Source of the DNA: Cryobacterium gelidum
GTDB taxonomy: Bacteria > Actinomycetota > Actinomycetes > Actinomycetales > Microbacteriaceae
DNA length: 64,000 nucleotides
Direction of reading: 5' to 3'
NCBI RefSeq assembly: GCF_004403985.1
Contig: NZ_SOHL01000027.1
Span: 310,373-374,372, forward strand
Shown here: in pieces, positions 36,000 to 44,763 of the stretch
Position numbering within the stretch: the first letter of the stretch is position 1
How the letters are laid out: every line of letters starts with the position of its first letter
Made by a program: the position numbers and the translations under genes
The notes under the pieces: model-generated
The model's input: the letters and a program-made list of their open reading frames with translations, nothing else
The model's database searches: none
What the model was told of the DNA's origin: nothing

Positions 36000-38528
36000 A
36001 TGAACGCCAGCAGCCAGGTGGTATCCGTCGAGGGACACCGCATCACGCTCACCCACCTCGACAAGGTACTGTACCCCGAAACAGGTACAACCAAGGCCGA
36101 CGTGCTGGCGTATTACGCGGCGATCGCCGAAGTGCTCATCGGGCATGCGGCGAACCGGCCAGCCACCCGCAAACGTTGGGTGCATGGCGTTGGCACGAGT
36201 GAGAAACCCGGCCCGATGTTCTTCCAGAAGAACCTGGAACCGTCGACTCCGAGTTGGGTGAAACGGCGCGAGATCCAGCACAAAGACCACGTCAACACCT
36301 ACCCGCTGGTGAACGACCTCGCCACCCTTACCTGGCTCGGGCAGATGAGCGCCTTGGAAATTCACGTGCCGCAGTGGCAGTTCGGTCGCACCGGCACCCC
36401 ACGCAATCCCGACCGCCTCGTGCTCGACCTCGATCCGGGACCGGGTGTGGGATTGATCGAGTGCGCCGCGGTCGCCCGACTGGCCCGCGCCATTCTGCAG
36501 GACATGGGGCTGGATCCGATGCCGCTGACCAGTGGGAGCAAGGGCATCCACCTGTATGCAGCCCTCGACCTGTCCTACAGCTCCGACCAGGTGTCGGCCG
36601 TGGCGCACGAACTGGCGCGCGCCCTCGAAGCCGACCACCGCGACCTCGTGGTGAGCGAGATGAAAAGGAGCGTGCGTTCGGGCAAGGTGTTCGTGGACTG
36701 GAGCCAGAACAATGCCGCGAAGACGACGATCACGCCGTATTCGCTGCGGGGGCGCAGCCACCCGATGGTCGCAGCCCCGCGCACCTGGAGGGAGCTGGCC
36801 TCGGCCGACCTGCAGCAGCTCGACTACAAGCAGGTGCTCGCCCGCGTGAAACGTCGGGAGGATCCGCTTGCCCAGCTCACGGCCGGGTCGTTCGAACACG
36901 CGGCCGGTGTGGGAAGCGGGCGCGCGGGAAGCGGCCGCGCGGCCGCGGCGCTCGTCACACCGGACCGCCTCACGGTGTACCGCGGCAAGCGCGACGCCAG
37001 CAAAACGCCCGAGCCGGTTCCGGTCGCGCCCGCCGGGGCATTCGCCGGCGAAAAAACCGGGCAGAGTTTCGTGATTCAGGAACACCATGCCCGCAGTCTG
37101 CACTGGGATTTTCGGCTGGAACACGACGGGGTACTCGTGTCGTGGGCGCTGCCCCGCGGAGTGCCGGTCTCGCCCGCGCAGAACCGGCTCGCGGTCCACG
37201 TGGAGGATCATCCGCTCCAGTACGGCAGCTTCGAGGGAAATATTCCCGTTGGACAGTACGGTGCCGGCGACGTATCAATCTGGGACCGCGGCGACTACGA
37301 GCTCGAAAAGTGGCGCGCCGACGAGGTGATCGTGACCCTGCACGGTGAACCCGATGCTGGGCTCGGCGGTACCGCTCGGTTTGCTTTGATTCGCACGAGC
37401 GCCGGACATGGGGCTAGGTCTGGGTCTGGGTCTAAGCCAGCGGACAACTGGCTGATTCACCGCATGAAGGCGAGCGCCGGAGCCTCCGGCGGCTCACGCA
37501 CGAATGCCCGCCCGCACGGCGGACCGGTGGCGGACAGCGCTCCAGCGCCCCCGAAAAGCGCCTACTCCCCCATGCTCGCTGCCGCCGGTTCCGAAGCAGA
37601 CCTCGGCGACGATGACTGGGCATTTGAAATGAAATGGGACGGCATGCGGGCGCTCGCCTACGTGTCATTGGCCGAACACAGCGTTCGCCTGGACACCCGC
37701 AACGGGAACGATGTGACCGCATCGTATCCAGATCTCGTCCCCGACCTGCTCGCTGCAGTAGCCACAAAATCGGAAACGGATACCGCGGTGCTCGACGGCG
37801 AGATCGTGGTCGTCGACAAACGCGGGCACCCCGACTTCGGTCTGCTCCAGACACGGATGAAGCTCACCGAGGCCCGGGAGGTCGCAGCAGCGTCGAAACG
37901 GGCACCGGTGCAATTCATGCTCTTCGACCTGCTCGAGGTGAACGGCCACGCGCTCACCGCATTGATCTACAGCGCGCGCCGGGACCGACTGGAGGCCACG
38001 GTGATCGCGACCGGGTCCACGCAGCTGCCGCCACGTTTCGATGGCGACTTCTCTGGAGCATTCCGGGCCAGCCGCCAGCTCGGGCTGGAGGGGGTCATGG
38101 CCAAACGGCTCGATGGTCGCTACACGGTCGGTCGCCGGTCGCACGACTGGGTGAAGATCAAACATGTTCGCCACCAGGAAGTGGTCGTGGGAGGTTGGCG
38201 ACCCGGCCGGGGCAACCGGTCCGACACGATCGGGTCGCTGCTGCTCGGGCTACCGACGGACACCGGGCTGCGTTATGTCGGCCGGGTCGGCACCGGGTTC
38301 GGGGAACGCGACCTGACCGACATCCGTTCGCGGCTGACCCGGCTCGTGCAGAAGACCACCCCGTTCAACGATATTCCGATTCCGGATGCTCAGGGCGCGG
38401 TCTGGGTGCACCCCACGCTTGTCGCCGAGGTGGAGTTCGCCGAGTGGACCGCGACCGGTCGGCTTCGCCAGCCTTCCTGGCGGGGGTGGCGCCCCGACAA
38501 AATATCCGGCGACATCACGATCGACTAG
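36000..38528 (+). CDS. ligD: multifunctional ATP-dependent DNA ligase LigD (polymerase, phosphoesterase, ligase)
   Basis: This 842-aa protein has all three LigD domains. The N-terminal primase-like polymerase (about residues 1-290) has LVLDLDPGPG and SGSKGIHLYA. The central 3'-phosphoesterase (about 355-500) starts at HHARSLHWDFRLEHDG with His362. The C-terminal ligase (about 535-842) has EMKWDGMRAL with adenylated Lys545 and the GVMAKRLDGRY and VKIKHVRH motifs. The order Pol-PE-Lig is the mycobacterial-type arrangement. It repairs double-strand breaks with Ku, divergent at 35928. Spacers between domains are low-complexity. A second, stand-alone LigD-type polymerase is encoded at 41463-42485. 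Confidence 0.95.
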   Translation: MNASSQVVSVEGHRITLTHLDKVLYPETGTTKADVLAYYAAIAEVLIGHAANRPATRKRWVHGVGTSEKPGPMFFQKNLEPSTPSWVKRREIQHKDHVNTYPLVNDLATLTWLGQMSALEIHVPQWQFGRTGTPRNPDRLVLDLDPGPGVGLIECAAVARLARAILQDMGLDPMPLTSGSKGIHLYAALDLSYSSDQVSAVAHELARALEADHRDLVVSEMKRSVRSGKVFVDWSQNNAAKTTITPYSLRGRSHPMVAAPRTWRELASADLQQLDYKQVLARVKRREDPLAQLTAGSFEHAAGVGSGRAGSGRAAAALVTPDRLTVYRGKRDASKTPEPVPVAPAGAFAGEKTGQSFVIQEHHARSLHWDFRLEHDGVLVSWALPRGVPVSPAQNRLAVHVEDHPLQYGSFEGNIPVGQYGAGDVSIWDRGDYELEKWRADEVIVTLHGEPDAGLGGTARFALIRTSAGHGARSGSGSKPADNWLIHRMKASAGASGGSRTNARPHGGPVADSAPAPPKSAYSPMLAAAGSEADLGDDDWAFEMKWDGMRALAYVSLAEHSVRLDTRNGNDVTASYPDLVPDLLAAVATKSETDTAVLDGEIVVVDKRGHPDFGLLQTRMKLTEAREVAAASKRAPVQFMLFDLLEVNGHALTALIYSARRDRLEATVIATGSTQLPPRFDGDFSGAFRASRQLGLEGVMAKRLDGRYTVGRRSHDWVKIKHVRHQEVVVGGWRPGRGNRSDTIGSLLLGLPTDTGLRYVGRVGTGFGERDLTDIRSRLTRLVQKTTPFNDIPIPDAQGAVWVHPTLVAEVEFAEWTATGRLRQPSWRGWRPDKISGDITID

Positions 38529-38622
38529 TTCGAGCCGACCTGGCATTGCTGGCCGCACTGTCGATCTCGCTCGTGCTGCTCGGCGGTGTGATCGCCTGGA
38601 CACCCGTCAGGCGGCGGGCGGA

Positions 38623-39426
38623 CTACAAGCGGGCGCGCCGGGCCCAAGCAAAACAGTAGACACCATAAGCGAGCAGGCCGAAGCCGATGAGGATCAGGGC
38701 GATCGTTCCGTACGGGAGGGCGGCAAGTGCCTTGAGCGCCCCGTCGAGCCCGGTGGACTTACTAGCATCGCGAGTCAGAGCAGCGACGCCGACAAGGATC
38801 GCCACCACGCCGAGCGCGACACCCTTGGCGATGTAACCGACGACACCCAGGGCGACGACCGTGCGGCCGACCGTTCCGCTCGGAACGGTCAGGTCGGACC
38901 GGAATTTCTGCGCTGCACCCTTGTAGATGAAGTAGCCGGCGACCCCGAGCACAGCTACTCCGGCCAGAAACAGAACGATGGCGCCGCCGGGCGATGCCAG
39001 CAGCGACGAGCTGGCGCTCTGGGTGCTGCTGGCCGAACTCGCCGAGCCGCCCCTGGCGAAGGTGAGCGCGGTGGCGCCGAGGGCAAAGTAGACGATGGCC
39101 TTGGCGATATTCGCTAACCGCCGAGACCATTTGCGTTTGGGTTCGCCCTGCATGACGAATACCGAGACGACCAACCACAGCCCGAGGGCGGACATTCCAA
39201 CGACAACGGTCCAGAGCACAAACACTCCGCCCGGGCTCGATGCCAGCTGCGCCAGCGCCCCGCTCTGGTCGGCGGAGCCGGTGCCCGCACCGAACGCTAC
39301 GGTGATAGCGATGAATCCGATCAGGATGTGCAGCAGCCCGTTGACGGCGAACCCCATCCGCGCCAGCAGTTGCAGTATGGAACTGTTGTGCGCGTCGCGG
39401 GCGATGTGTGTCGCCGATGCTTTCAT
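38623..39426 (-). CDS. DUF1206 six-helix membrane protein
   Basis: This is 267 aa from the ATG at 39426, which has a GAGG ribosome site; the upstream frame to 39450 is unsupported. The protein has six hydrophobic helices in three similar pairs, each with conserved G/Y positions (RMGFAVNGLLHILIG, RLANIAKAIVYFALG, GVVGYIAKGVALGVV). This is the triplicated DUF1206 pattern. It is an inner-membrane protein of unknown function. It faces ligD convergently. Confidence 0.87.
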   Translation of the reverse strand: MKASATHIARDAHNSSILQLLARMGFAVNGLLHILIGFIAITVAFGAGTGSADQSGALAQLASSPGGVFVLWTVVVGMSALGLWLVVSVFVMQGEPKRKWSRRLANIAKAIVYFALGATALTFARGGSASSASSTQSASSSLLASPGGAIVLFLAGVAVLGVAGYFIYKGAAQKFRSDLTVPSGTVGRTVVALGVVGYIAKGVALGVVAILVGVAALTRDASKSTGLDGALKALAALPYGTIALILIGFGLLAYGVYCFAWARRARL

Positions 39427-39474
39427 CACGGCCTCAGCATAGATGGACACACACCGTCGCGCTCAGAATTTTCT

Positions 39475-39891
39475 TTAGCTGGGCGTCCCACTGATATTGA
39501 CCATCCAGCCTGTACCAAACTTGTCCGTCACCATGCCGAAGCTGTCGCCCCAGGGTGCCTTATTGAGCGGCATCATGACGGAGCCGCCATCGACCAGCTT
39601 CTCCCAGTACCCGGTGAGTTCGGCCTCGTCCTCGCCGCTGAGGGAGACGGTGATGCTGCTGCTCGTCGAGAGTTCCATACCCTTGGGGGTGTCGGAGGTC
39701 ATCAGGGAGAATCCGCTCGTGGTCGTCAGCTCCGAGTGCATGATCTTGTCCTTCTCGGCCGGATCTTCGCTCGCGTTGTATTCCCCATAGGTGGTGCGAG
39801 CGATGTCGCCCCCGAACACGCTCTGGTAGAAGTCCATCGCCTCGCGGGCGTTGTCGCGAAATCCGAGGTACGGGTTGAGACGACTGCGCAT
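39475..39891 (-). CDS. PhnB/YjdN-type VOC (glyoxalase-fold) protein
   Basis: The start is the ATG at 39891, with an excellent GAGAGGAG ribosome site. The open frame continues far upstream (to 41343) but that part is antisense to the GST gene and spurious. The protein is 138 aa, starting LNPYLGFRDNAREAMDFYQSV. It has the family segments IMHSELTT and YWEKLVDGGSVMMPL and the C-terminal WGDSFGMVTDKFGTGWMVNI. It has the glyoxalase/bleomycin-resistance fold, but the catalytic function of this group is unknown. It is not part of an evident operon. Confidence 0.88.
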   Translation of the reverse strand: MRSRLNPYLGFRDNAREAMDFYQSVFGGDIARTTYGEYNASEDPAEKDKIMHSELTTTSGFSLMTSDTPKGMELSTSSSITVSLSGEDEAELTGYWEKLVDGGSVMMPLNKAPWGDSFGMVTDKFGTGWMVNISGTPS

Positions 39892-40062
39892 GGTTGATTC
39901 TCCTCTCTGGTCTGGTGACTCCATATCGACGGTGGTTCTGTGATTATTGCCTGAATCAGTCATCCACACGAGCCGTGAGCACCACGAGCCCTGAGCCGGG
40001 GGCGCGGCCGTGCAATAGCCCCGGGCGGACGGCGATGCGGTGCGGGCGGGTACAGTGTGGGC

Positions 40063-40377
40063 ATGAAGCTGATCGCCATCGACCCGCCCACCCGCAGCTT
40101 TTCGCGCTGGCTGACCGACGAAGAAATCGGTCGGGTACTCGCCCACAAGCGCGGCTGGCGTCAAGCACCCGATGGCAGCGTGCTGACTGGCAAGATTCGC
40201 AAGATGCTTGTCAGCGCCTCGCTTGCGCAACTTGGTGCCGCAGCCGTCGCGCGCGGCTGGGCCAGCCGACCACGGGTCGAGCCGAGCGACGGCAGCGGTC
40301 CCACCCACATGATGTGGGGCATCATCGATGCGCGCAGCGATGCCGAGCTCACCGTCGCACTCGGCGGCGAGGGGTAG
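40063..40377 (+). CDS. hypothetical protein, 104 aa
   Basis: An open frame with normal codon use starts at the ATG at 40063 (an in-frame GTG lies at 40057). The predicted protein is soluble, with helical segments (LTDEEIGRVLAHKRGW, KIRKMLVSASLAQLG) and a C-terminal strand-like part ending VALGGEG. I recognise no family. It precedes the GST gene by 48 bp on the same strand and may be cotranscribed. The codon pattern supports a real gene better than a chance frame. Confidence 0.55.
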   Translation: MKLIAIDPPTRSFSRWLTDEEIGRVLAHKRGWRQAPDGSVLTGKIRKMLVSASLAQLGAAAVARGWASRPRVEPSDGSGPTHMMWGIIDARSDAELTVALGGEG

Positions 40378-40425
40378 GTTCGAATCTGCCGCACCGGTCA
40401 GCCTCGAGTCGCGTAGCGTAGACGT

Positions 40426-41427
40426 ATGAGCCTGAAACCCAGTTACATTCAGCCTGGCCAAGACTTCAACCGCGACACCAACTACATCGAGGACCGCATC
40501 ACCCGCGATGCCCGAGATGGCTGGCCGGTCGAACCTGGCCGCTACCGGTTGGTGGCGGCCCGCGCCTGCCCGTGGGCGAACCGCACTACGATTGTGCGCC
40601 GCCTGCTCGGCCTCGAGGGTGTCATCTCCCTCGGCCTGCCCGGCCCCACCCACGACAAGAACAGCTGGACCTTCGACCTTGATCCGGGCGGGGTCGACCC
40701 GGTGCTCGGCATCGAACGCCTGCAACAGGCGTTCCTTGCCCGTTTTCCCGACTACCCGCGTGGTATCACCGTGCCGGCGATCGTTGATGTGCCCACGGGA
40801 AAGGTCGTCACCAACAATTACCCGCAGATCACCCTCGATTTCGAGACAGAGTGGGCGGCGTACCACCGTGTCGGCGCCCCCGATCTCTACCCGCAAGGCC
40901 TGCGGGCCGAGATCGACGAGGTAGCCGACCTGATCTTTCACGACGTGAACAATGGCGTCTACAAGTGCGGCTTTGCCGGCAACCAGAAATCCTACGAGCG
41001 GGCCTACGACGCCCTGTTCGCCCGGCTCGACTGGCTCGAAGAGCGCCTGGCCGGGCAGCGATATCTCGTAGGCGACACGATTACCGAGGCGGACATCCGC
41101 TTGTTCACCACCCTCGCTCGTTTCGACGCGGTCTATCACGGGCATTTCAAGTGCAATCGCAACAAGCTCAGCGAGATGCCAGTGCTGTGGGCCTATGCCC
41201 GCGACCTGTTCCAGACGTCCGGTTTTGGTGACACCATCGATTTTGACCAGATCAAGAAGCACTACTACGTGACCCATGTCGATATCAATCCCAGTGGCAT
41301 TGTGCCGAAGGGGCCGGATGCTGCGGCGTGGCTGGCACCACATTCTCGCGCAGATCTCGGAGGCCGCCCGTTCGGCGCCGGCACCCCACCGAACGCCCCG
41401 GTTCCCGCCGAGCGGATCGCGGGCTGA
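40426..41427 (+). CDS. glutathionyl-hydroquinone reductase-like (Xi-class) GST
   Basis: This 333-aa protein matches the Xi-class GST family (E. coli YqjG/PcpF type). The thioredoxin-like N-domain has the active-site ARACPWANRT with Cys48. The helical C-domain has NNGVYKCGFAGNQKSYE and YLVGDTITEADIRLF. These enzymes reduce glutathionyl-hydroquinones through a Cys thiol intermediate. Actinobacteria generally use mycothiol instead of glutathione, so the natural thiol is probably mycothiol. It is cytosolic. Confidence 0.92.
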   Translation: MSLKPSYIQPGQDFNRDTNYIEDRITRDARDGWPVEPGRYRLVAARACPWANRTTIVRRLLGLEGVISLGLPGPTHDKNSWTFDLDPGGVDPVLGIERLQQAFLARFPDYPRGITVPAIVDVPTGKVVTNNYPQITLDFETEWAAYHRVGAPDLYPQGLRAEIDEVADLIFHDVNNGVYKCGFAGNQKSYERAYDALFARLDWLEERLAGQRYLVGDTITEADIRLFTTLARFDAVYHGHFKCNRNKLSEMPVLWAYARDLFQTSGFGDTIDFDQIKKHYYVTHVDINPSGIVPKGPDAAAWLAPHSRADLGGRPFGAGTPPNAPVPAERIAG

Positions 41428-41462
41428 TCCTGCGCCGACTGCTTCGTGCGGTCGCGCCCCGG

Positions 41463-42485
41463 CTATTCCGGTCGGCGGGCGCGGCTGGGTTGCACGCGTG
41501 GTGGTTCCCCCGGCATCTTGGGAAAATCCGGCGGAAACGGCAACTCACCAAGCCCGGATTCGAGATCGCGTTCCCACCAGGAATACAGAGTGTCGATCGT
41601 GCCGGGCTGTGCGTGCATCGCCGCCCACGGGTCACCGCGATCCCGTAGCCGGTCCGGCACGGTGAGGATCGTGAACGCCTGCGGGTCGGCGTCGGCGAGC
41701 TCGCTCCACTCCAGCGGACAGGAGACCGGCGCGTGCGGCAGTGGCCTGGGGCTGTAGGCGCCGGCCATAGTTCGGTCGCGATTGGCCTGGTTGTAGTCGA
41801 TGAAGATGCGCTCTCCGCGCTCTTCCTTCCACCAGTTTGAGGTCACCTGGGTGGGCATCCGTCGTTCCAGCTCGCGCGCCGCGGCGATGACCGCGTGTCG
41901 CACGTCGAGAAATTCGCGGGTCGGCTTGATCGGCGCGAAGACGTGCAGCCCACGATTTCCGGAGGTCTTCACGAATGCGGTGAGACCGGCCTCGGCCAGC
42001 ACACTCTGCAGACAGACGGCGACCGGCACGGTGTCGGCGAAGTCTGTGCCGGGCTGCGGATCGAGGTCTATGCGCAGTTCGTCGGGATTGTCCGAGAGTG
42101 AGGCCCGAGACGGCCACGGGTGGAACACGATCGTGTTCATCTGCACGGCCCATACCGCGGCGGCCGGTTCGTCGATCACGAGCTGCGGATGCGTGCGCCC
42201 ACTCGGGTAGACCACGGAAACGGCCCGTACATAGTACGGCGCGCCCTTCGGCGGGTTCTTCGAGAAGAACTGCTCACCGCCGATGCCGCTGCTAAAGCGT
42301 TGCAGCGATAGAGGACGATCACCGTTGGCCCGCACAAACGCCTCGCCCACTTCCATGAGGTAGTGGGCGAGGTCGAGTTTGGTGATTCCGGGATCGGGCC
42401 AGAGCACCCTGCTCGGGCTGGACAGGCGTACATCGCGCGGGCCACACGGGCCAGCAACCGTTAGAACCACCGCATCAGAGCTCAT
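41463..42485 (-). CDS. stand-alone LigD-type DNA polymerase/primase
   Basis: This is 340 aa from the ATG at 42485 (a GTG lies 6 bp upstream). It is a primase-polymerase of the LigD-Pol family, with VLWPDPGITKLDLAHYL, the catalytic DxD in LRIDLDPQPG, KTSGNRGLHVFAP and IFIDYNQANRDRTMAG. There is no ligase or phosphoesterase part. Such proteins add ribonucleotides at broken ends during NHEJ, or act in gap filling. Together with ku and ligD, the region has two polymerase modules. It is not adjacent to ku, and other genes lie between. Confidence 0.92.
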   Translation of the reverse strand: MSSDAVVLTVAGPCGPRDVRLSSPSRVLWPDPGITKLDLAHYLMEVGEAFVRANGDRPLSLQRFSSGIGGEQFFSKNPPKGAPYYVRAVSVVYPSGRTHPQLVIDEPAAAVWAVQMNTIVFHPWPSRASLSDNPDELRIDLDPQPGTDFADTVPVAVCLQSVLAEAGLTAFVKTSGNRGLHVFAPIKPTREFLDVRHAVIAAARELERRMPTQVTSNWWKEERGERIFIDYNQANRDRTMAGAYSPRPLPHAPVSCPLEWSELADADPQAFTILTVPDRLRDRGDPWAAMHAQPGTIDTLYSWWERDLESGLGELPFPPDFPKMPGEPPRVQPSRARRPE

Positions 42486-42544
42486 GCGCACACTGTAGCC
42501 AAATTTTTTGGCAGCGCCAGTTTCCAGCTGTCACTGAACAGAGG

Positions 42545-43378
42545 CTACGGGATGTAGTTGAACTCGTCGGGGTTCGGGCCAGTGCGCTCGTCGCGGTTCA
42601 GCGCAGTGATCGCCGCAATATCCGCGTCGGTGAGGACGAAGTCGAACAGGGCGAAATTTTCGTCGACTCGGCTGCGGGTAACCGACTTCGGGAAGACGAT
42701 GTCGCCCCGCTGCAAGTGCCAGCGCAGGGTGACCTGAGCGGCGGTCTTATCGAGGCGGTCGGCGATTGCCAGGATCACCGGGTCGGAAAGAACTGCTCCC
42801 TGCGCGAGCGGCGACCAGGCCTCGGTTGCAATGCCGTGCTCGGTGTTGAATGCACGCAGCGAATCCTGCGTGAGGTACGGGTGCACCTCGATCTGGTTGA
42901 CGGCCGGCACTGTGTCAGTCTCATCAAACAGACGCTGCAGGTGCTCTTGCTGGAAGTTGCTCACGCCAATGGTTTTCACCCGGCCGGAGCGCTGCATTTC
43001 CTCCATCGCCTTCCAGGTCTCGACGAAGTCTCCAACAGCCGGGAGCGGCCAGTGGATGAGAAAGAGGTCGAGGTACTCGAAGCCGAGGGCATCAAGAGTG
43101 CGGTCGAAAGCGGCCAGAGCGTCGGCACGGTCATGGAAACCGTTGTTGAGCTTGCTCGTGACGTAAATTTCGAACCGGTCCAGCGAAGACTCGGCTACGG
43201 CTTCACCGACCTCTTTTTCATTGCCGTACATCTCGGCCGTGTCAATGTGTCGGTAGCCGGCCTCAAGGGCAGCAAGGGTCGCCGCCTTCGTCGTCTCCGG
43301 GGTGACCTGAAAGGTGCCGAATCCGAGCTGCGGAATCGTCGTGCTGTCGTTGAGGGTGACGGTGGGGACTGCGGCCAT
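42545..43378 (-). CDS. aldo/keto reductase
   Basis: This 277-aa (alpha/beta)8-barrel NADPH reductase of the AKR5-like (2,5-diketo-D-gluconate reductase) group has all four catalytic residues. They are Asp46 and Tyr51 (HIDTAEMYGNE), Lys76 (TSKL) and His109 (LIHWP). The family segments VKTIGVSNF and NQIEVHPYL are also present. An ideal AGGAGATATACCC ribosome site precedes the ATG at 43378. The substrate is unknown; it reduces small aldehydes or ketones in the cytosol. Confidence 0.92.
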   Translation of the reverse strand: MAAVPTVTLNDSTTIPQLGFGTFQVTPETTKAATLAALEAGYRHIDTAEMYGNEKEVGEAVAESSLDRFEIYVTSKLNNGFHDRADALAAFDRTLDALGFEYLDLFLIHWPLPAVGDFVETWKAMEEMQRSGRVKTIGVSNFQQEHLQRLFDETDTVPAVNQIEVHPYLTQDSLRAFNTEHGIATEAWSPLAQGAVLSDPVILAIADRLDKTAAQVTLRWHLQRGDIVFPKSVTRSRVDENFALFDFVLTDADIAAITALNRDERTGPNPDEFNYIP

Positions 43379-43849
43379 GGGTATATCTCCTCGTTCGAAA
43401 TGTGAGTGCGACTATACGTGAATAGATCCAGCTTTAGACAGTGACCGTGCTGCGGATGTTTCCGCCCCCGGTGAAGGCTGGCCGGGGAGGTCGGGCTGTC
43501 AGGTCCATCTGCCTGACTGCGTGCACGTGTAGAGGGAACCACTCACCCCTGAAAGATATTCCGTGGGCACAATGACCGAGGTACGTGCTCAGCCCGCACA
43601 CATCGATGACGCTGCGGCGAGCGTTTCGTCCCTCGCCGTGTGCGCGAGCGCGGCACCGACCTGAGCCTGATCCTGCTCGTGCGCAGCAACCGCAGGTCTC
43701 CGCGCCTGCTCGCACTGTCTGCCCGCGGGTTTCTGGGCGGGTTCGTCACCCCAGACAACTATCTCGGTTTTCGACTCGCCAACGACTCGTTCAACCTGGC
43801 ACAGGCGCACGCGAGCGTTCTTCGCAGGTTGCCGATCTAGCATCGGGTC
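43379..43849. other. 471-bp gap without a recognisable gene
   Basis: This spacer separates the divergent aldo/keto reductase and DUF427 genes. It holds the promoters of both. A plus-strand frame (43640-43840, GTG start) encodes a 66-aa sequence with RLANDSFNLAQAHASVLRRL, but it has no ribosome site or known family and I do not call it a gene. No strong repeat or hairpin was seen. Confidence 0.4.
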
Positions 43850-44338
43850 ATGATTGAGCGAGTGCAACGCGACCCCATCCGCCCCGGCCAGGAATCCGTC
43901 TGGGACTATCCACGCCCGCCCCGCGTCGAACACACCGGGGAACACATCACCATTGAAGTCGACGGTGTCACAATCGCTGACACGAAGGATGTCGTGCGGG
44001 TGCTCGAGACCAGCCACCCACCGGTGTACTATCTGCCGCGGAGCGCCTTCACGCCAGGCGTGCTTCAACCGGCTGCTGGCCACAGTTACTGCGAATTCAA
44101 GGGCGCTGCCGGATATCTCTCGGTCGGCCCCCGGGCCCGGTCCGCCTGGTTCTATCCCACACCGAGTTCGGGTTACGAACTGTTAGCCGACCGCGTCGCT
44201 GTCTATCCGGGGGCGATGGACCGGTGCACGGTCGATGGTGAAACGGTGCGCGCACAAGACGGCGACTTTTACGGCGGATGGATAACCGCGAAGATCGTCG
44301 GGCCATTCAAGGGTGCGGCGGGCACCCTGGGCTGGTAG
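43850..44338 (+). CDS. DUF427 domain protein
   Basis: This is a 162-aa single-domain protein of the DUF427 family. Diagnostic segments are ESVWDYPRPP near the start, ADTKDVVRVLETSHPPVYYLP, SYCEFKGAAGYLSV and the later SAWFYPTP. DUF427 proteins are small soluble beta-rich proteins of unknown function found across Actinobacteria and other bacteria. No operon partner is evident; the DUF6457 gene follows after 98 bp on the same strand. Confidence 0.88.
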   Translation: MIERVQRDPIRPGQESVWDYPRPPRVEHTGEHITIEVDGVTIADTKDVVRVLETSHPPVYYLPRSAFTPGVLQPAAGHSYCEFKGAAGYLSVGPRARSAWFYPTPSSGYELLADRVAVYPGAMDRCTVDGETVRAQDGDFYGGWITAKIVGPFKGAAGTLGW

Positions 44339-44436
44339 CCCATGGTTCTACACGATTTCATCGCACGGAATTTCTGAGCCTGGGGTAGCCTCGGACCAGC
44401 CAGGCATCCGACGTACTCGAAACTGAAGGAGTTGCT

Positions 44437-44754
44437 GTGACCCACAGCGCCGTAGACGAAGAGATTCTCAAGCAGTGGATCCGCCGGCTCAGCCAAGCAC
44501 TGCAGATCGTGGACCTCGAGGTAGACAATGACCTCGTGCTCACCGTCGCCAATGAAGCCGCTCAGGCGGTGAATCCGATGGCCGCCCCGATCACGACGTT
44601 CATGGTCGGCTATGCCGCCGGTCTCGCCGCAGCCGACCCGGCGATGCCCTCACACACCGCCGTTGCCCGGGCTGTGGATGTGGTCATCGCCGTCTGCCAG
44701 CAGTCCGATAATGACCACCCCGACACGACCGGCTGGGTGAACACCGCTCAGTAG
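44437..44754 (+). CDS. DUF6457 small protein (molybdenum-enzyme associated)
   Basis: This 105-aa protein has a GTG start at 44437 (MTHSAVDEEILKQWIRRL). It is predicted all-helical, with the conserved LTVANEAAQAVNPMAAPITTFMVGY-like segment spread over residues 35-60. DUF6457 domains occur alone or appended to MobA-like molybdenum cofactor guanylyltransferases. Here the gene ends 9 bp from the end of the convergent FdhF/YdeP-type oxidoreductase gene, consistent with a molybdoenzyme link. Function is unknown. Confidence 0.75.
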   Translation: MTHSAVDEEILKQWIRRLSQALQIVDLEVDNDLVLTVANEAAQAVNPMAAPITTFMVGYAAGLAAADPAMPSHTAVARAVDVVIAVCQQSDNDHPDTTGWVNTAQ

Positions 44755-44763
44755 CGTAAAGAT

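Noticed and set aside
39892..41343. Upstream extension of the VOC gene at 39475-39891
   Set aside because: It is antisense to the GST gene; the VOC start at 39891 has an ideal ribosome site.
43640..43840. 66-aa plus-strand frame in the spacer before DUF427
   Set aside because: It has no ribosome site and no recognisable family, and other frames here are equally open.
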